Source: Avena insularis (Eukaryota > Streptophyta > Magnoliopsida > Poales > Poaceae). Taken from it: a DNA stretch of 64,000 bases. A model generated the notes under the pieces. The model saw only the letters and a list, made by a program, of their open reading frames with translations, was not told the origin of the DNA and made no database searches. Below, piece by piece: positions 32,774 to 43,692 of the stretch. Position 1 is the first letter of the stretch. Each line of letters begins with the position of its first letter. The stretch spans positions 1 to 64,000 of the forward strand of contig JAJUPC010000040.1 of the NCBI GenBank assembly GCA_023614405.1, written 5' to 3'. Position numbers and translations under genes: made by a program.

Positions 32774-33985
32774 TCAATAACGTGGATAGTAACCCCATGC
32801 CGGTGGGTCATCATAGGAATGATCATAGTCAGGCACCTGTGATGAAGAGGAAGACGCGCCCCAATCAAATGAGGGCTGCTGGTATGAAGACTCTCCTAGG
32901 TTGGAGGGCTGAACCGAATTGTCTTCGGCATCCTCTTCACCATTCTCTTCTTGCTGGGAGAGTTCCCCTACATATGTGTCAACCTCCTTCTCCGTAAGTG
33001 ACCATCCTTGCCTGTTGTCAAAGTTAAACAAAGCAGGTGCAGGCATATAAACTATTTGCTCACTCCTACCTTTTCTCCGACCTTGCTGGAAAAAAGATAG
33101 TTCATATGGAAAACTTCTCACATTAGCCCCCAAGTAAACAAAACCATGCCGAATCATGGATTCAATATCAAGCCTCTCTATGGAAAACTGAAAATCTGAA
33201 TAATGAGGCTCTAAACCATGGAAAGCTAGCAACCTATAAGCAATGAGACCTCCACAAATTCCACCCTTCTCACGGTTGGTGGTGAGACGGTGAGCTATCA
33301 AAGCACCCAAACTATAAGAACTATTCCTATTCAGAGGAGCTGCAATAAAAGCTAGATCAAAAGAAGACAACTTTATAGCAGTCTTTCTAGCAAGAAAACA
33401 CTTGGTAATAAAATAGGAAAAATATCTAATAGCTGGGAGCTGGATGTTCCGAATTTTACCACTTTCCCTTGAGAAGTCGAAACCTTGGCAAATCTCAGCA
33501 TACAAATCAACAAGTGACTTGGGCCTCTCCTTGATCTTCTCATAAGATCCCCATTGAGGTACTATAATTGCTGCACAGAAATCAGCAAAAGGCATGTTGA
33601 CAGGCATATTATATATTTTGTAATGGACCATGGGATTAGAAGTAGACCAAGTGAACTAGAAGTCCTGCACAAAAGCCATGGTTAGCTTAACATATTGGAT
33701 TGGTTCACCTTCAACAAAGTGCTCCAACTCTGCATTTGTAACCAAAGTTTGAAAATCTTAGAGAATCCCCGCAGCTCTCATAAATTCATGGCATGGGTAT
33801 ATGGAGGGAAAAACTGCCTCCTCACGATGAACCTTCATTGGCTCATGCACCATCAAGTTATATTTATTCAGTGAATAAGCACTCATCTTCTTTGCTGAAA
33901 TTTTTAGACAACCATCAAACCAAGTGATTTCTAAGTTGATAAATGATGAGAAACTACTATAGGAACTTGCTAGAGGACTACACAT
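32774..33985 (-). pseudogene. Second ORF of Athila-type element, two stops
   Basis: One minus-strand frame from about 33985 to 32774. In-frame TAA (33758-33760) and TAG (between about 33654 and 33660) split it. The longest intact piece (285 codons, 33631-32774) has a basic globular part (MPFADFCAAIIVPQWG, FSRESGKIRNIQLPAIRYF, HRLTTNREKGGICGGLIAYR) and an acidic, Ser/Gln-rich C terminus. It resembles the retroelement ORF of unknown function seen in many Pooideae Gypsy elements. It occupies the place where Athila elements carry an extra, env-like ORF, but I see no signal peptide or membrane segment, so I do not call it env. Methionines at 33985 or 33883 are candidate starts. Confidence 0.65.
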
Positions 33986-34277
33986 GCATCAAAACAAAGT
34001 TTCTAAGCATAGAACAAGCATGCAAGCTCAAACAACCTGTCACCTACAGTTGAAAAATACTCAAGATACAATCTACCAATCACAAATCTAATTGGACAAA
34101 TGGAGGAGGCACATACCAAGGAACAATCCCTCCAAAAATCAGCACTTGAGATGGGCTGAACAAGGAGATCGAAAATCGCGAGAAAGAATAGCAAGAACTC
34201 GAGTTTGAGCAAGTTTTCCGGTGTTTTTCGGGAGAGAGAAAGAAGGTGGCTTTGAGGAGGAACCCTAGAGGAGCCCA
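33986..34277 (-). other. Leader before ORF2
   Basis: Noncoding, pyrimidine-rich on the minus strand. It continues beyond the X insertion into 38227-38615. The TTATCAACTTAG before the ORF could be a splice acceptor, as ORF2 is too far downstream for simple translation; this is inference. Confidence 0.45.
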
Positions 34278-35486
34278 TGTAACATCCCAAAAATATAAAA
34301 CAATGATCATCAAAGTCTAAGCACTAAAATTAGGGTTGACAAAAACTTTGATTAATTAAAATCATATGAATGCATGTGTGAATGAGATGATTTGATAAAT
34401 GCATGAATGAACTTGTGTGGTTAACCTAAATAGAAAGAAATGGTTTAAAGAGGAAAATAACATCATATAAAACATTTCCATGCAAAAACAAATCAAGAGA
34501 AAATCAAAATCAAATCAAATAAAGCAAATGGTCATTTTCCCAATCTTGCTCACTAGGTCACTTTGAGTGTTTCTAGTCCAAGATTTCAAACAGAAACTTT
34601 CCCAAGTCTTTTCACCCCTTGCTAGAACAAGTAAAAGTGAATCAAAGCTCACCTTTCAAACTTACAGAAACATTTGGCAACCTCATTCAAATCACATTTC
34701 AAAATTGAATCTTTATCATATGTGAAGATCATCCATTTCCAAAACCCAACCAAACCAGTGCCCCTTGACTAATCCAACTAACCAGACACTCCCTAGTATG
34801 TGCCTAGCAAACCCACCAAGTTTGAATCCAAAATTCAAATTCAAAGTTCTTGCGGCCATTTTATCAAACACCTTGTAGATACAAATCAAACAAACATTAA
34901 ACACTATTTGCAGCAGTAAAATCGGCCAACCTTGTTCCCTCTATGGTTGCAACAAGCTCTCAGTAGATGATCTAGCCTCTTTAACAATCTTTAGCACCAC
35001 TGTGAGCAAGCCTAGCCATTAATGGTGAGCATGCCGAGAGCAAACTTGCCACACACGTAGCACCATCCACCGCCACTTCTGTCCCAGCCCCGAGCACTGC
35101 CATCCCCTGGACCACACGACAAGACCATGCCAAACCTCTCTGCGTGCGAGCCGAGAGCCAACCAGTGCGCCACCCTCGACCAGCACCCACAGACCGCGCG
35201 TTGCCCTCGCCGCGTGGGTGCGTGATCACCACCACCCCAGCAACCCCGTAGACATGCCCGTTCACCGCCGCGTGGACCACGCATGCTGTGCACCATTAAA
35301 ATTGCCGGCGGACCCTCCCAGAGCATCGATGCATTCTGACCGATCAGCACCACCCCACGCCTCGCCACCACGCCATTGAGCTTCTCCAGGGAGCACAGCA
35401 CCGCCCCTACGTCGCCCATGCCAATAGCACTCTGTGCCGTTGACCACGATGAGCTCAGCTCGCGCCCGTCGGTTCCCTTCAGCCAC

Positions 35487-35495
35487 TATAAATAG
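35487..35495 (+). promoter_or_regulatory. TATA box of X LTR
   Basis: TATAAATAG followed by AAGCCTCCACCGC and a GC-rich leader-like region, the arrangement of a plant RNA polymerase II promoter. Confidence 0.6.
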
Positions 35496-36647
35496 AAGCC
35501 TCCACCGCTCATTTTATTCACACCAGTTCACTCCCCTCTCCCTCAGAACCACCCCACCTCACTCCTGGAGAAAGGCGAGCAGCGCATCGTCGGAATTTGG
35601 CCGGGGACCGCCGCTGCTGGAGGAGAAGGGCGCCGTCGATTGGAGCCGCCCCAGGAGAAGCTGTCGGTACCAGGAGAACCGCCGTCGTCGACTTTTTCAT
35701 TTGCCCCCGTCGCCAACCCTCGCCTGAGCCTCGATGAGCCTCCCATGACCCCCACTTGCCGCGTTAGGGTTCTGTCTCATCGGCGCTGCCCGACATGGAC
35801 AATGAACCAAAGCGGTTCGATTAGAACTAGATCCCACGGTCCACATTGCCCCATACCGCTTCGCCCCTCACCGTCTCACTGATGCATGGGGACAGCCACT
35901 TAACCAGCCCGCGTGTGCGCTGTGCTTAGTGGTCCGGCCCAGTAAAACCTCCCGCGCGACCCAACTATTCAAATTTAGTTTTATTCATTTAATTTCAAAC
36001 ACAGTTTTATACATAGATTCAAAAATCAACCCAGCTCGATTCACTAAACCAAAATGCATGAAACTAATTTTGTTATAAAGGTACCGAAAAGCTTAATCCA
36101 AGCACGTTGGATTCAAACCATTTGGATGTATGGATCAACCATGGTAAACATAACAAGGCAGAAGCTTTTCTGCATTCAAACATTTTTCGAAATTCAACCA
36201 TAAGAGTTTTTGAGTTGATTCCAACTCTCAAAAATCACATTTGATCATACCTTTCAGAATATATAAAAACATATGGGTTTACTTGCAGAGATAATGTTCA
36301 AGTAATAAAAGAATGCCACATAGGCATTTCTAGTCACATTATTTAATAAAAATAAAAATGTTAAACCTTATTAAATTGTGACACCACTTTTAATCACATT
36401 CCCATGTACTGAAATATGTGGTGATGGCATGTGTCAACATGATCCCATGTTTGAATTGGAGAATATTAAATCTTAAGTAGTTTTTCAATGAGTAGAAAAT
36501 ACTTTTCTCAAATTAAAATAAATAAGACAAGTGCTTTAATCTTGTAATGATAGTGATGATGGTAGATCCTCTACTGTGAACCTTTGAGTGATGTTTAGAA
36601 ATAGTTAAGTATTGTTTTGTGATTGTGTACCTCGTATTTATTTATAG

Positions 36648-36734
36648 ACGCTAGTACCAACCAAGGATACGAGGAGGAAGGAGGATACTACGAGGAAGAA
36701 GCCGAGGAGAACTTCAACCACTACTCTGCACAAG
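36648..36734 (+). other. Exon-like block in LTR, copy 4 (87 nt)
   Basis: Preceded by TATTTATAG, followed by GCAAGC. Open for 29 codons in phase 1, strongly acidic and aromatic (GYEEEGGYYEEEAEENFNHY). An in-phase terminal block at 37912-37964 after CTGGCCAG gives DYEEEYQDDGPQEGYDN and then a stop, again acidic and again ending in GY plus a short tail. Confidence 0.55.
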
Positions 36735-37555
36735 GCAAGCTAACACTTGCAAGATACCCTACTTATGCAAGCCTAATACTACTAGTTGAATGAGCAAGCT
36801 ATTAACTTAGCAAGCTTACACCACTTGATACCCAATCCTAGTTTTACTTGCAAGCTTAATACTTTATTTTCTTTATCAAAGCTTTATCTTAGAGTTTACA
36901 TAGTGACTTGTAGATTCTAGAAAGATAACTGAAGGTAGCATAAAGAGCATAAAATTTTGGCCTAAGTTAGATAATCTTAATGTCATCCTGAGGCATGATA
37001 TTTACTTAGATAAGATACACTTCTTTATTATCCACCATTAGTATGTACCCCCACTTGTAGATGCTAGTGCTGAGCATAAAACTTGATCAACTTTAGATGG
37101 GAATACTTGGTGAAAATGGTTATGAAAACCTTAGAATGATGAGTCATTCTAATAAAATGTTTTGACACATGTTCTTGAACACCAGATGATTTTGATGATG
37201 AAAATGTTGAGGCATGAGCCTTAGCCCTTTATAAAACTGATGGTTGTCTGGATGCAATACCATTCCAATTTTACCGTACAACCACAATACCCGAAAATTG
37301 GGTAGGGCTTGACTAGAAATTTATATACCTTAGTATGGGTTCCCTTACGGCCAAGGTCTGAGCTGAGGCTACCTTGTGAAGATTGTCCACCTGTGCAGTA
37401 CCCAAGATGACAGTTGGTCATGGTTGGGAGGCCAAACTCACAGGAGAGGTGCCTATACTAAGGCGTATAATTGAAAGGTTAGGAATGATTATCCGCATAC
37501 TGAGTATGGTGAATTCAGGATTTTTCCTGACGGATGTATCAGATGTTGTGGTGAA

Positions 37556-37619
37556 AGTGTACAATCTCTGCAGAGTGTCAAACTATTCGAATAGCCGCTT
37601 CAGTGGTTATGGACAATTG
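37556..37619 (+). promoter_or_regulatory. Conserved LTR module with palindrome, X
   Basis: GTGTACAATCTCTGCAGAGTGT, then palindrome CTATTCGAATAG (37583-37594), then CCGCTTCAGTGGTTATGG. The AGCCG and GGTTATGGACAA blocks match the Tekay-type LTRs. Confidence 0.6.
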
Positions 37620-38226
37620 GAGTGGCCATACTATTTCCCCGTCAGATGTTTTCAAAATGACTTGTGAAATGAATTGTGACTTTGACTTGACCACAACAGA
37701 GTTGTGATATGAATTCAAGTTCCCACTTAGGTGTTATAAAACTTTCAATTAGTTTTCTTTGCTTCTGAACTTAGTAGAGGTAAATCTATCTTTTTGCAAA
37801 ACAACCGTAGAGCTTAGTATCCTACTACAAAACCCCCTTAACTTGTTAGTATTAGTTTGCGAGTACTTAAAGAGTACTCATGGCTTTGTCCCTGGCTATT
37901 CCCCTGGCCAGACTATGAAGAGGAGTATCAGGATGACGGACCGCAGGAAGGTTATGACAACTAGGATCATCTCCCATCATCAGCATTGCCTGTGACCCAG
38001 AAGATGGAGCTTCGCCTACACTATCGTTATCTTTACGTTATTCCGCTGCTTGAGTTGTAGTAAGAACTGGATCATGCGATCCTTATTTGTGTAAGACCTT
38101 ATGTATGGTTTATAATGGATGATGTACTGTGATATCCAAATCTGTTATGTCTCGCAAAAATGGTAATCCCGGGATTTTGATGTATGGCATAACAGGCATC
38201 TGGGATTAAACATCCGGGTGTTGACA

Positions 38227-38615
38227 GCCTAGGTGGGCCAGGCCCCCCCTAGGAGCCACTAGTGGTGGGCCCGCTCCTACCACAGGTGTGGGGCCTAGGG
38301 GTGGCCCGCTGGGTCACCTATGGTACCTCTCTTCCCCTTTTTTCTAGGAAAAATTTATTTTGAATTTTCTAGGATTTTTCGGGAAACTTTAGCTTTGGCC
38401 AATTTTCAGGGTATGAAAATTGATTTTCTCGCAGAAACAGTTTTTTCAGAAGAAGCAAAAGCAAACCAAAAGCCAAACTACGGGAGCTCTAAGAAACTCA
38501 AATAAGCAAACAACTAGCAAAACTAAAGCTAAAGTAAAGACTAGGAAGGAGAAAGGAAAAATAAAGCAAGTATAACCAATGTGGAAACATTATTTTGTTC
38601 ATTAAAATCCTTTTG
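38227..38615 (-). other. Athila-type noncoding DNA between protease and X
   Basis: Minus strand: T-rich after the protease stop, then a GC-rich part with GGGGGGGCCTGG-type runs. No gene. In autonomous relatives reverse transcriptase would be expected near here; none is visible. Confidence 0.65.
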
Positions 38616-39464
38616 TTAACAAGGTTGATCAAGTCTTGTTACCAAAACAATATTATATGAAGAAAAACTTTGCATTACACAAGGTGATTGTGTTACCTCA
38701 TACTTGATAGCAATGGTCCCAATCATAATAGTTTCAAAATTTTCGTGTGGAATGGGACAATATATTTCTCCAACCTTGATGCCTTCAATATTTTCAATAG
38801 AATTCAGGCAATAGCTTCTAACAACCTTCTTGGGGAAATAGACAGTGTGCTCTTTGTCATTAATATTGAATGTTACTTTTCCTTGATTACAATTGATGAC
38901 AGCACCTGCAGTATTAAGAAAAGGTCTCCCAAGAATAATAGACATATTATCATCTTCAGGCATTTCAAGCACAACAAAATCAGTTAGAACCATGCAATTA
39001 TGAGCAACTTGAATAGGAACATCCTCACATATACCAATAGGAATAGTAGTTGACTTATCAGCCATTTGCAAAGATATATCAGTTGGTATCAATTTTTCTA
39101 GCTAGAGTCTCTTGTAGAGAGAAAAAGGCATAACACTAACTCCAGCTCCCAAATCACATAAAGCAGTTCTAACATAATTATTCTTAATGGAGCAAGGAAT
39201 AGTTGGTATACCTGGATCACCAAGTTTCTTTGGAACCTTACCATTGAAGGAGTAATTAGCAAGCAAAGTAGAAATCTCCTCATTAGGAATCTTCCTTTTA
39301 TTAGAGACAATATCCTTCATATACTTTGAATAAGGAGGCAATTTAATAGCATCAGTCAAAGGAATTTGCAAGAATAAAGGTTTCATCCACTCACAAAACT
39401 TGTTGTAGTGTTCTTCCTCCTTTGACTTGTGTTTCTTACCTAGAAAAGGCATAGGTTTTTGCAC
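38616..39464 (-). pseudogene. Athila-type protease region
   Basis: Same minus frame as the end of gag. It has the conserved PMPFLGKKHKSKEEEHYNKF and KKLGDPGIPTIPC, then the protease active site CDLGAGVSVMPFSLYKRL (DLGA in place of the usual DTGA, as in Athila), and the downstream ILGRPFLNTAGAVI (the ILGRP motif). A TAG near 39102-39104 splits it just after YKRL. It would process the polyprotein. It ends at 38616, and no polymerase follows. Confidence 0.85.
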
Positions 39465-41367
39465 CCAAGGTTCTCTCTATTTACCATGTTTATTAGCAAT
39501 AAAATCTTACTTCGTGTACCTAGTGTTCTTAGTGTGTTTTTCAGGTTCTTCCTCAACTTCCTCCTTATCAAGAGGCTCATCATTATTATTACCACTCTCA
39601 GTTTCAGCATCAGAGACAGATATACTATTAGGATCTACAGCAGGTTCAAGTGGTTCCTCAACTTTCTTATGTTTCTTTTTCTTCCTCTTACAAGGACTAC
39701 CACTATCTTCTACTTGTTGGGAATCCTGTTCTATTCTTTTAGGGTGTCCTTCAGGATATAAAGGATCTTGAGTAGCTACACCACTCCTAGTTTTAATTCC
39801 ATAAGCATGTTTATTTCCTGAAGCATTAACTAGCATATCCTTTTGTACTTTAGCAAGTTGATCAAGTTGAGTTTGAAACATTTGAAATTGTTTACAAAGC
39901 ATTTTAATATCATTAGAAGTTCTTTCCACAATATTTTTCTACTCATGGATAGCTCTAGAGTTTTCCAATGAATGATTTTGAACTTGTTTATTAAAATGAC
40001 CTTGCTTAATAATAAAAATGTCAAGTTCCTCTAAGTATTGATCAGGAGGCTTACCATAAGGAATATCACCTTCATCAAAGTGTTGGAGAGTGTGTACCTC
40101 AATAGTAGATGAGTGGGGAATTGGCTTACATAATTCTTCTATCGGAGGTAGATTCTTCACATCTTCAGCTCTAATACCTTTCTCCTTTAGACACTTTTTA
40201 GCTTCCTTCATCACTTCATCATTTAATGCAATAACTCCCCTCTTCTTTGTTGTTGGTGGTGGAACTGTTTCAGGAACATTTGGTTCAGGAGTAATAGGCT
40301 CAGGTGTATTCAGCTCAGTTGAAGTCCAATCATCATAATTCTTGCTTATCTTGTTCATTAATTCTTCAGCATCTGTAGGAGTCCTTTTCCTGAAAACACA
40401 ATCAGCAATCTATCTAGGTAGGTCCTAGAATCATCAGTTAGTACATTATAATAAATATCAAGCAACTCATTCTTAGGTAATGGACATCCAGGATATGCAT
40501 GAATCAAGGAACAGAATCTTTTCCATGACTCAGGCAATTTATCTTCTTCTTCCTGTTTAAAATCAAAAAGTTTCTGCAAAGCATCTTGTATAGCACTAGG
40601 AGGAAAATATTTATGGAAGAAATAAGCAATCAAGCAATCAGGGCTATCAATAGAACCATGAAGTAATCTATTAAACCAAGCCCTAACTTCTCCTTTTAGT
40701 GAAAAAGGGAAGATCTTAGCAACAAAGTACTTGCACATTTTAAAATCATCAGAGAACAAAGCACTCATAGTAGAAAGATCATTCATATGATCCACATCAC
40801 TCTCATTTTCAGTACCACAAAAAGGTTCTTTCTCAACAATATCTAAATAAGCTAAATCAAGAGAGAAATCATAATCTTTATCTTTAATATCTATGGGAGA
40901 GGTGGCAAACTTAGGATCATAGGACTTCTTGGGTATAATAGTGTGTCTAGCAAGGAGGCTCTTAATAGCACTAGCACCATGTCTGTTTTGGCACTCTTCA
41001 CTAAATTCATCAGTGAGCTCTATGTAACCATCATTAATATCAAAACTCTCACTAGACTCAGGTGAGCTAACAGGTGTAACAGTGTCTTCACTAGGAGTTT
41101 TGGTATTTCCTAGACTAGCCATAGTAGCATCTAGAAAAGGACCTAATGAACCACTCGCATCAAGCATAGTAGAAGTAACATCATGAGCATCAAAAGCAGT
41201 TTCAGATTCAGCAGTAGTAGCAGTGTGTGTAGCATGAGTATGTGGTGGTGGTGTGACAAGCTTACTTATAACAGACGATGAATCAAGAGCAACAGAGGTG
41301 TTAGGACTGTACCTCTTCTTCTAGTGGATGGTAAAATAGGGAACTTTCCATCACGAGACTTCTCCAT
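39465..41367 (-). pseudogene. Athila-type gag
   Basis: The most likely start is ATG 41367 on the minus strand (MEKSRDGKFPIL). A frameshift near 41330 leads into the long frame ending 40358, with the gag core (KIFPFSLKGEVRAWFNRL, YFFHKYFPPSAI, ESWKRFCSLIHAYPGCPL). A second shift near 40400 restores the frame with KISKNYDDW. In-frame stops follow at 39939 and 39507. The tail is Lys/Glu-rich. No zinc knuckle is visible, as is common for Athila gag. Product: particle protein, now non-functional. Confidence 0.85.
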
Positions 41368-41427
41368 GATGAAAGGAGTAGCAGTTAACAATAATAGATC
41401 CAAGTGAACTTACAAATAAAGCTATGG

Positions 41428-41445
41428 TCCCCGACAACGGCGCCA
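41428..41445 (-). other. tRNA-Asp primer-binding site
   Basis: The minus strand reads TGGCGCCGTTGTCGGGGA, matching the primer site complementary to tRNA-Asp with one change (GTC for GCC). This primer is characteristic of Athila/Tat-lineage grass elements. Confidence 0.93.
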
Positions 41446-41456
41446 GAAAATAGTCT

Positions 41457-42841
41457 TGATGACCCGCAAGTGTAGGGGATCGCAACAGTCTTCACGGGTA
41501 GTATTACCCAATTTATTGATTCGACACAAGGGGATCCAAAGAATACTTGCAAGCCTTCAAAACTGAGTTTTTAGTTCAACTACACCTGGAAATAGTTCTT
41601 GCTCACAGAAGTTTATAAGTAGCAACAGTTTGTAGTAGCAACAGCAACAGTAAAAGCAATAGTGAAACAATAGCAATAGTAATACTAACGGTAACTGTAG
41701 GATTCGAGTGCGGTAGGCATAGGGATGGATGGACGGCCATTGCATGGACGAGTCTAAACATGTAACTTCAAAGAACTAGGGCATTGCAGATAAATAATAA
41801 CAAGCATCCAAGTACTAAACAATCCTAGGCATGTACTCAAATATAGTCATACGTGCTCGCAATGATAACTTGCACAACATCTTCTGTCTAGCCAGCCCGT
41901 GGCAGCGGGGCCTCTAGGGAACTACTGCAATTAAGGTGCTCCTTTTAATAGAGCACCGGAGCAAAGCATTAACACTCCGTGAACACATGTGATCCTCACA
42001 CCATAGCCATCCCCTCCAGTTGTCCCAATTATTGTCACTTTGGGGACTTTGGATCCGGACAATGATATGTGTACACAACTTGCAGATAATATCACAAACA
42101 ATACTATCATAATGATTCAATAATAAGTTCAGATCTGAGATTATGGCACTCGGGCCCTAGTGACAAGCATTAAGCACAACAAGTTGCAACAAAGTCAAAT
42201 AGAACTAATAGAGATACTAGGCATTATGCCCCTAACAGATCTTATTCGATTACATGATAGAACTCATCCAATCCCTACCATCCCCAGGCCTACAACGGGG
42301 GATTACTCACTCATGGATGAGGGAAACATCGGTGGTTGATGGAGATGCGTTGGTGATGACGATGGCGATGATCCTCTCCAAATTCCCCGTCCCGGCAGGG
42401 TGCCAGAACGGAGTTTCTGGATCCAAATCTTGGTTTCTGGTGGCGGTGGCAGAGCGGAACTCTTTTTGGAAAACTATCGACCCCCCTCTCTTTTTAGGTC
42501 AGAAGGCAACTTATAGACACGGAGGGAGGACGAGAAGCTGCTTGGGGTGGCCAAACCTCCCCCAGGCGTGTGGTCAGTGGGCCCGCGCCTGAGGTGGGTC
42601 TGGACCCCCAGGCCTCCCCTCTGTATCCCCTTATGGCTCCGTTGATCTTCTGGTGAAATATAATTTTTGGCATATTTTTTGGAATTTTTCCTGATAGTTC
42701 ATTTTCTGCACAAAAACAAGACACCAAGGTAATTCTGCTGAAAACAGCGTCAGTCCGTGTTAGTTGTATCCAAATCACACAAGTTTAGAGAAGAAACAAC
42801 ATCAAAGTGTTCGAGAAAGTAGATATGTTTTGAACGTATCA
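41457..42841 (-). repeat. Athila-type 5' LTR
   Basis: 1385 bp; matches 4011-5392. The minus strand starts TGATACGTTC (one change from the other LTR) and ends GGGTCATCA. Confidence 0.94.
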
Positions 42842-43601
42842 GCCGGCACCTTTACAACAAGTTCGAGGCACACATCCACAACCTAATTGGAGGCTCCCGA
42901 ATACAAGCAAGCTGTCAAACAATCAAAGACAAGCTTGTAAGAACCAAATCAAAAGCTAGGGTTTCCAAAGAAACACTAGAGAAAGGGGACCTCAAGTGAA
43001 TGAGGGGGAAAAGAAGATCTCTCTTGGTGAAGTTATAGATCAAGGCCTCCTCCATCGATTCTCCAAAGATCAATGACTTTGGATGGTTGAGTGAAGAGAT
43101 CTTGTGGATTTGGTGGCTCAAATGGTGATGCTGTTCTTGACCTGGTCGAGTAGCTCCCAAGGTAGAAGAAGGGGCCTTTATATAGGGCCCCAGGAATTAG
43201 AGCCGTTGGCTGCCACTTACCCTGGACAGTCCGGCACGGACACTCTGGGTGACCACAGCCGGAAACTCCGGTCTGGTAGAGTTTCCGGCCAGTGTCCGAC
43301 AAGTGTCTGGGTGGTGTCTGATAGGGCATACAGACTGTCCACACCGGGCGAAGAAAATCCGGTGACTACCCAGGGCCTGACATTTCGGCAGAATCAGGCC
43401 GGACAGTCCGGCGCACATCAGCCGGACAGTTCGGCAGGACTTTGACCCTGTACAAATCTTATCCTAGGAAGCACTTGTTCCTTAGGTACAAATTACAATA
43501 ATCCAGCTGGTATATCCTAAAACATTTAACAACAGATTAAACCTATCTAAGTGTTGTCAACAAACATCAAAACAATATGAAAGGCATAAATGCCCTTTCA
43601 C
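42842..43601 (-). mobile_element. Copia 5' LTR, upstream (U3) part
   Basis: The minus strand starts TGAAAGGGCATTTATGCC at 43601. It contains GCCGGACTGTCCGGC-type palindromes typical of SIRE/Opie/Maximus LTRs (43200-43440) and a TATA box, then runs into 4010-3657 on the far side of the Athila element. Bases 42842-42846 are the second GCCGG duplication. Confidence 0.88.
43176..43184 (-). promoter_or_regulatory. TATA box of minus-strand Copia LTR
   Basis: TATATAAAG on the minus strand, within GGGCCCTATATAAAGGCCCC, downstream of the GC-rich U3 palindromes. Confidence 0.65.
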
Positions 43602-43642
43602 CTATTCATCCCCCTCTAGGTGCCCATACGATCCATTTCAAT

Positions 43643-43655
43643 TGGTATCAGAGCC
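43643..43655 (+). other. Primer-binding site, plus-strand Copia
   Basis: TGGTATCAGAGCC, initiator-Met tRNA type, about 40 bases into the leader as usual for this lineage. Confidence 0.9.
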
Positions 43656-43692
43656 TCGATTCTTTATTTGGGCTTAACCGCCTAAGAGAAGT

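Larger units (their letters stand above)
34278..38226 (+). mobile_element. Solo LTR, family X
   Basis: 3949 bp from TGTAACATCCC to GGGTGTTGACA, flanked by GCCCA (34273-34277) and GCCTA (38227-38231): a 5-bp duplication with one C/T change. There is no primer site or polypurine tract next to it. Orientation is set by the palindrome module and TATA-like site. A solo LTR arises by recombination between the two LTRs of a full element. Its last 95 bases recur at 2666-2759. Confidence 0.88.
4011..42841 (-). mobile_element. Athila-type Gypsy LTR retrotransposon, with nested insertions
   Basis: The LTRs are 4011-5392 (3') and 41457-42841 (5'), on the minus strand. The tRNA-Asp primer site is at 41428-41445, the polypurine tract at 5393-5406, and the flanking duplication is GCCGG. 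On the minus strand the order is gag and protease (41367-38616), solo LTR X, a second ORF (33985-32774), CACTA-like element, noncoding DNA, the Tekay-like pair, then the 3' UTR. I see no reverse transcriptase or integrase in its own DNA, so it was probably non-autonomous. LTR start TGATACGTCC and the primer site are typical of Fatima/Sabrina-like Pooideae elements. The two LTRs differ by about six bases in the first 97, so it is not recent. Confidence 0.93.

Noticed and set aside
32774..33985. Calling the second Athila ORF an env gene
   Set aside because: No signal peptide, membrane segment or known env motif is visible; position alone is not enough.
34278..38226. Reading the X LTR as the 5' LTR of the minus-strand ORF at 32774-33985
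   Set aside because: The 5-bp flanks GCCCA/GCCTA, the plus orientation of the TATA and palindrome module, and absence of a primer site at 34277 point to a solo LTR inserted in the Athila-type element.
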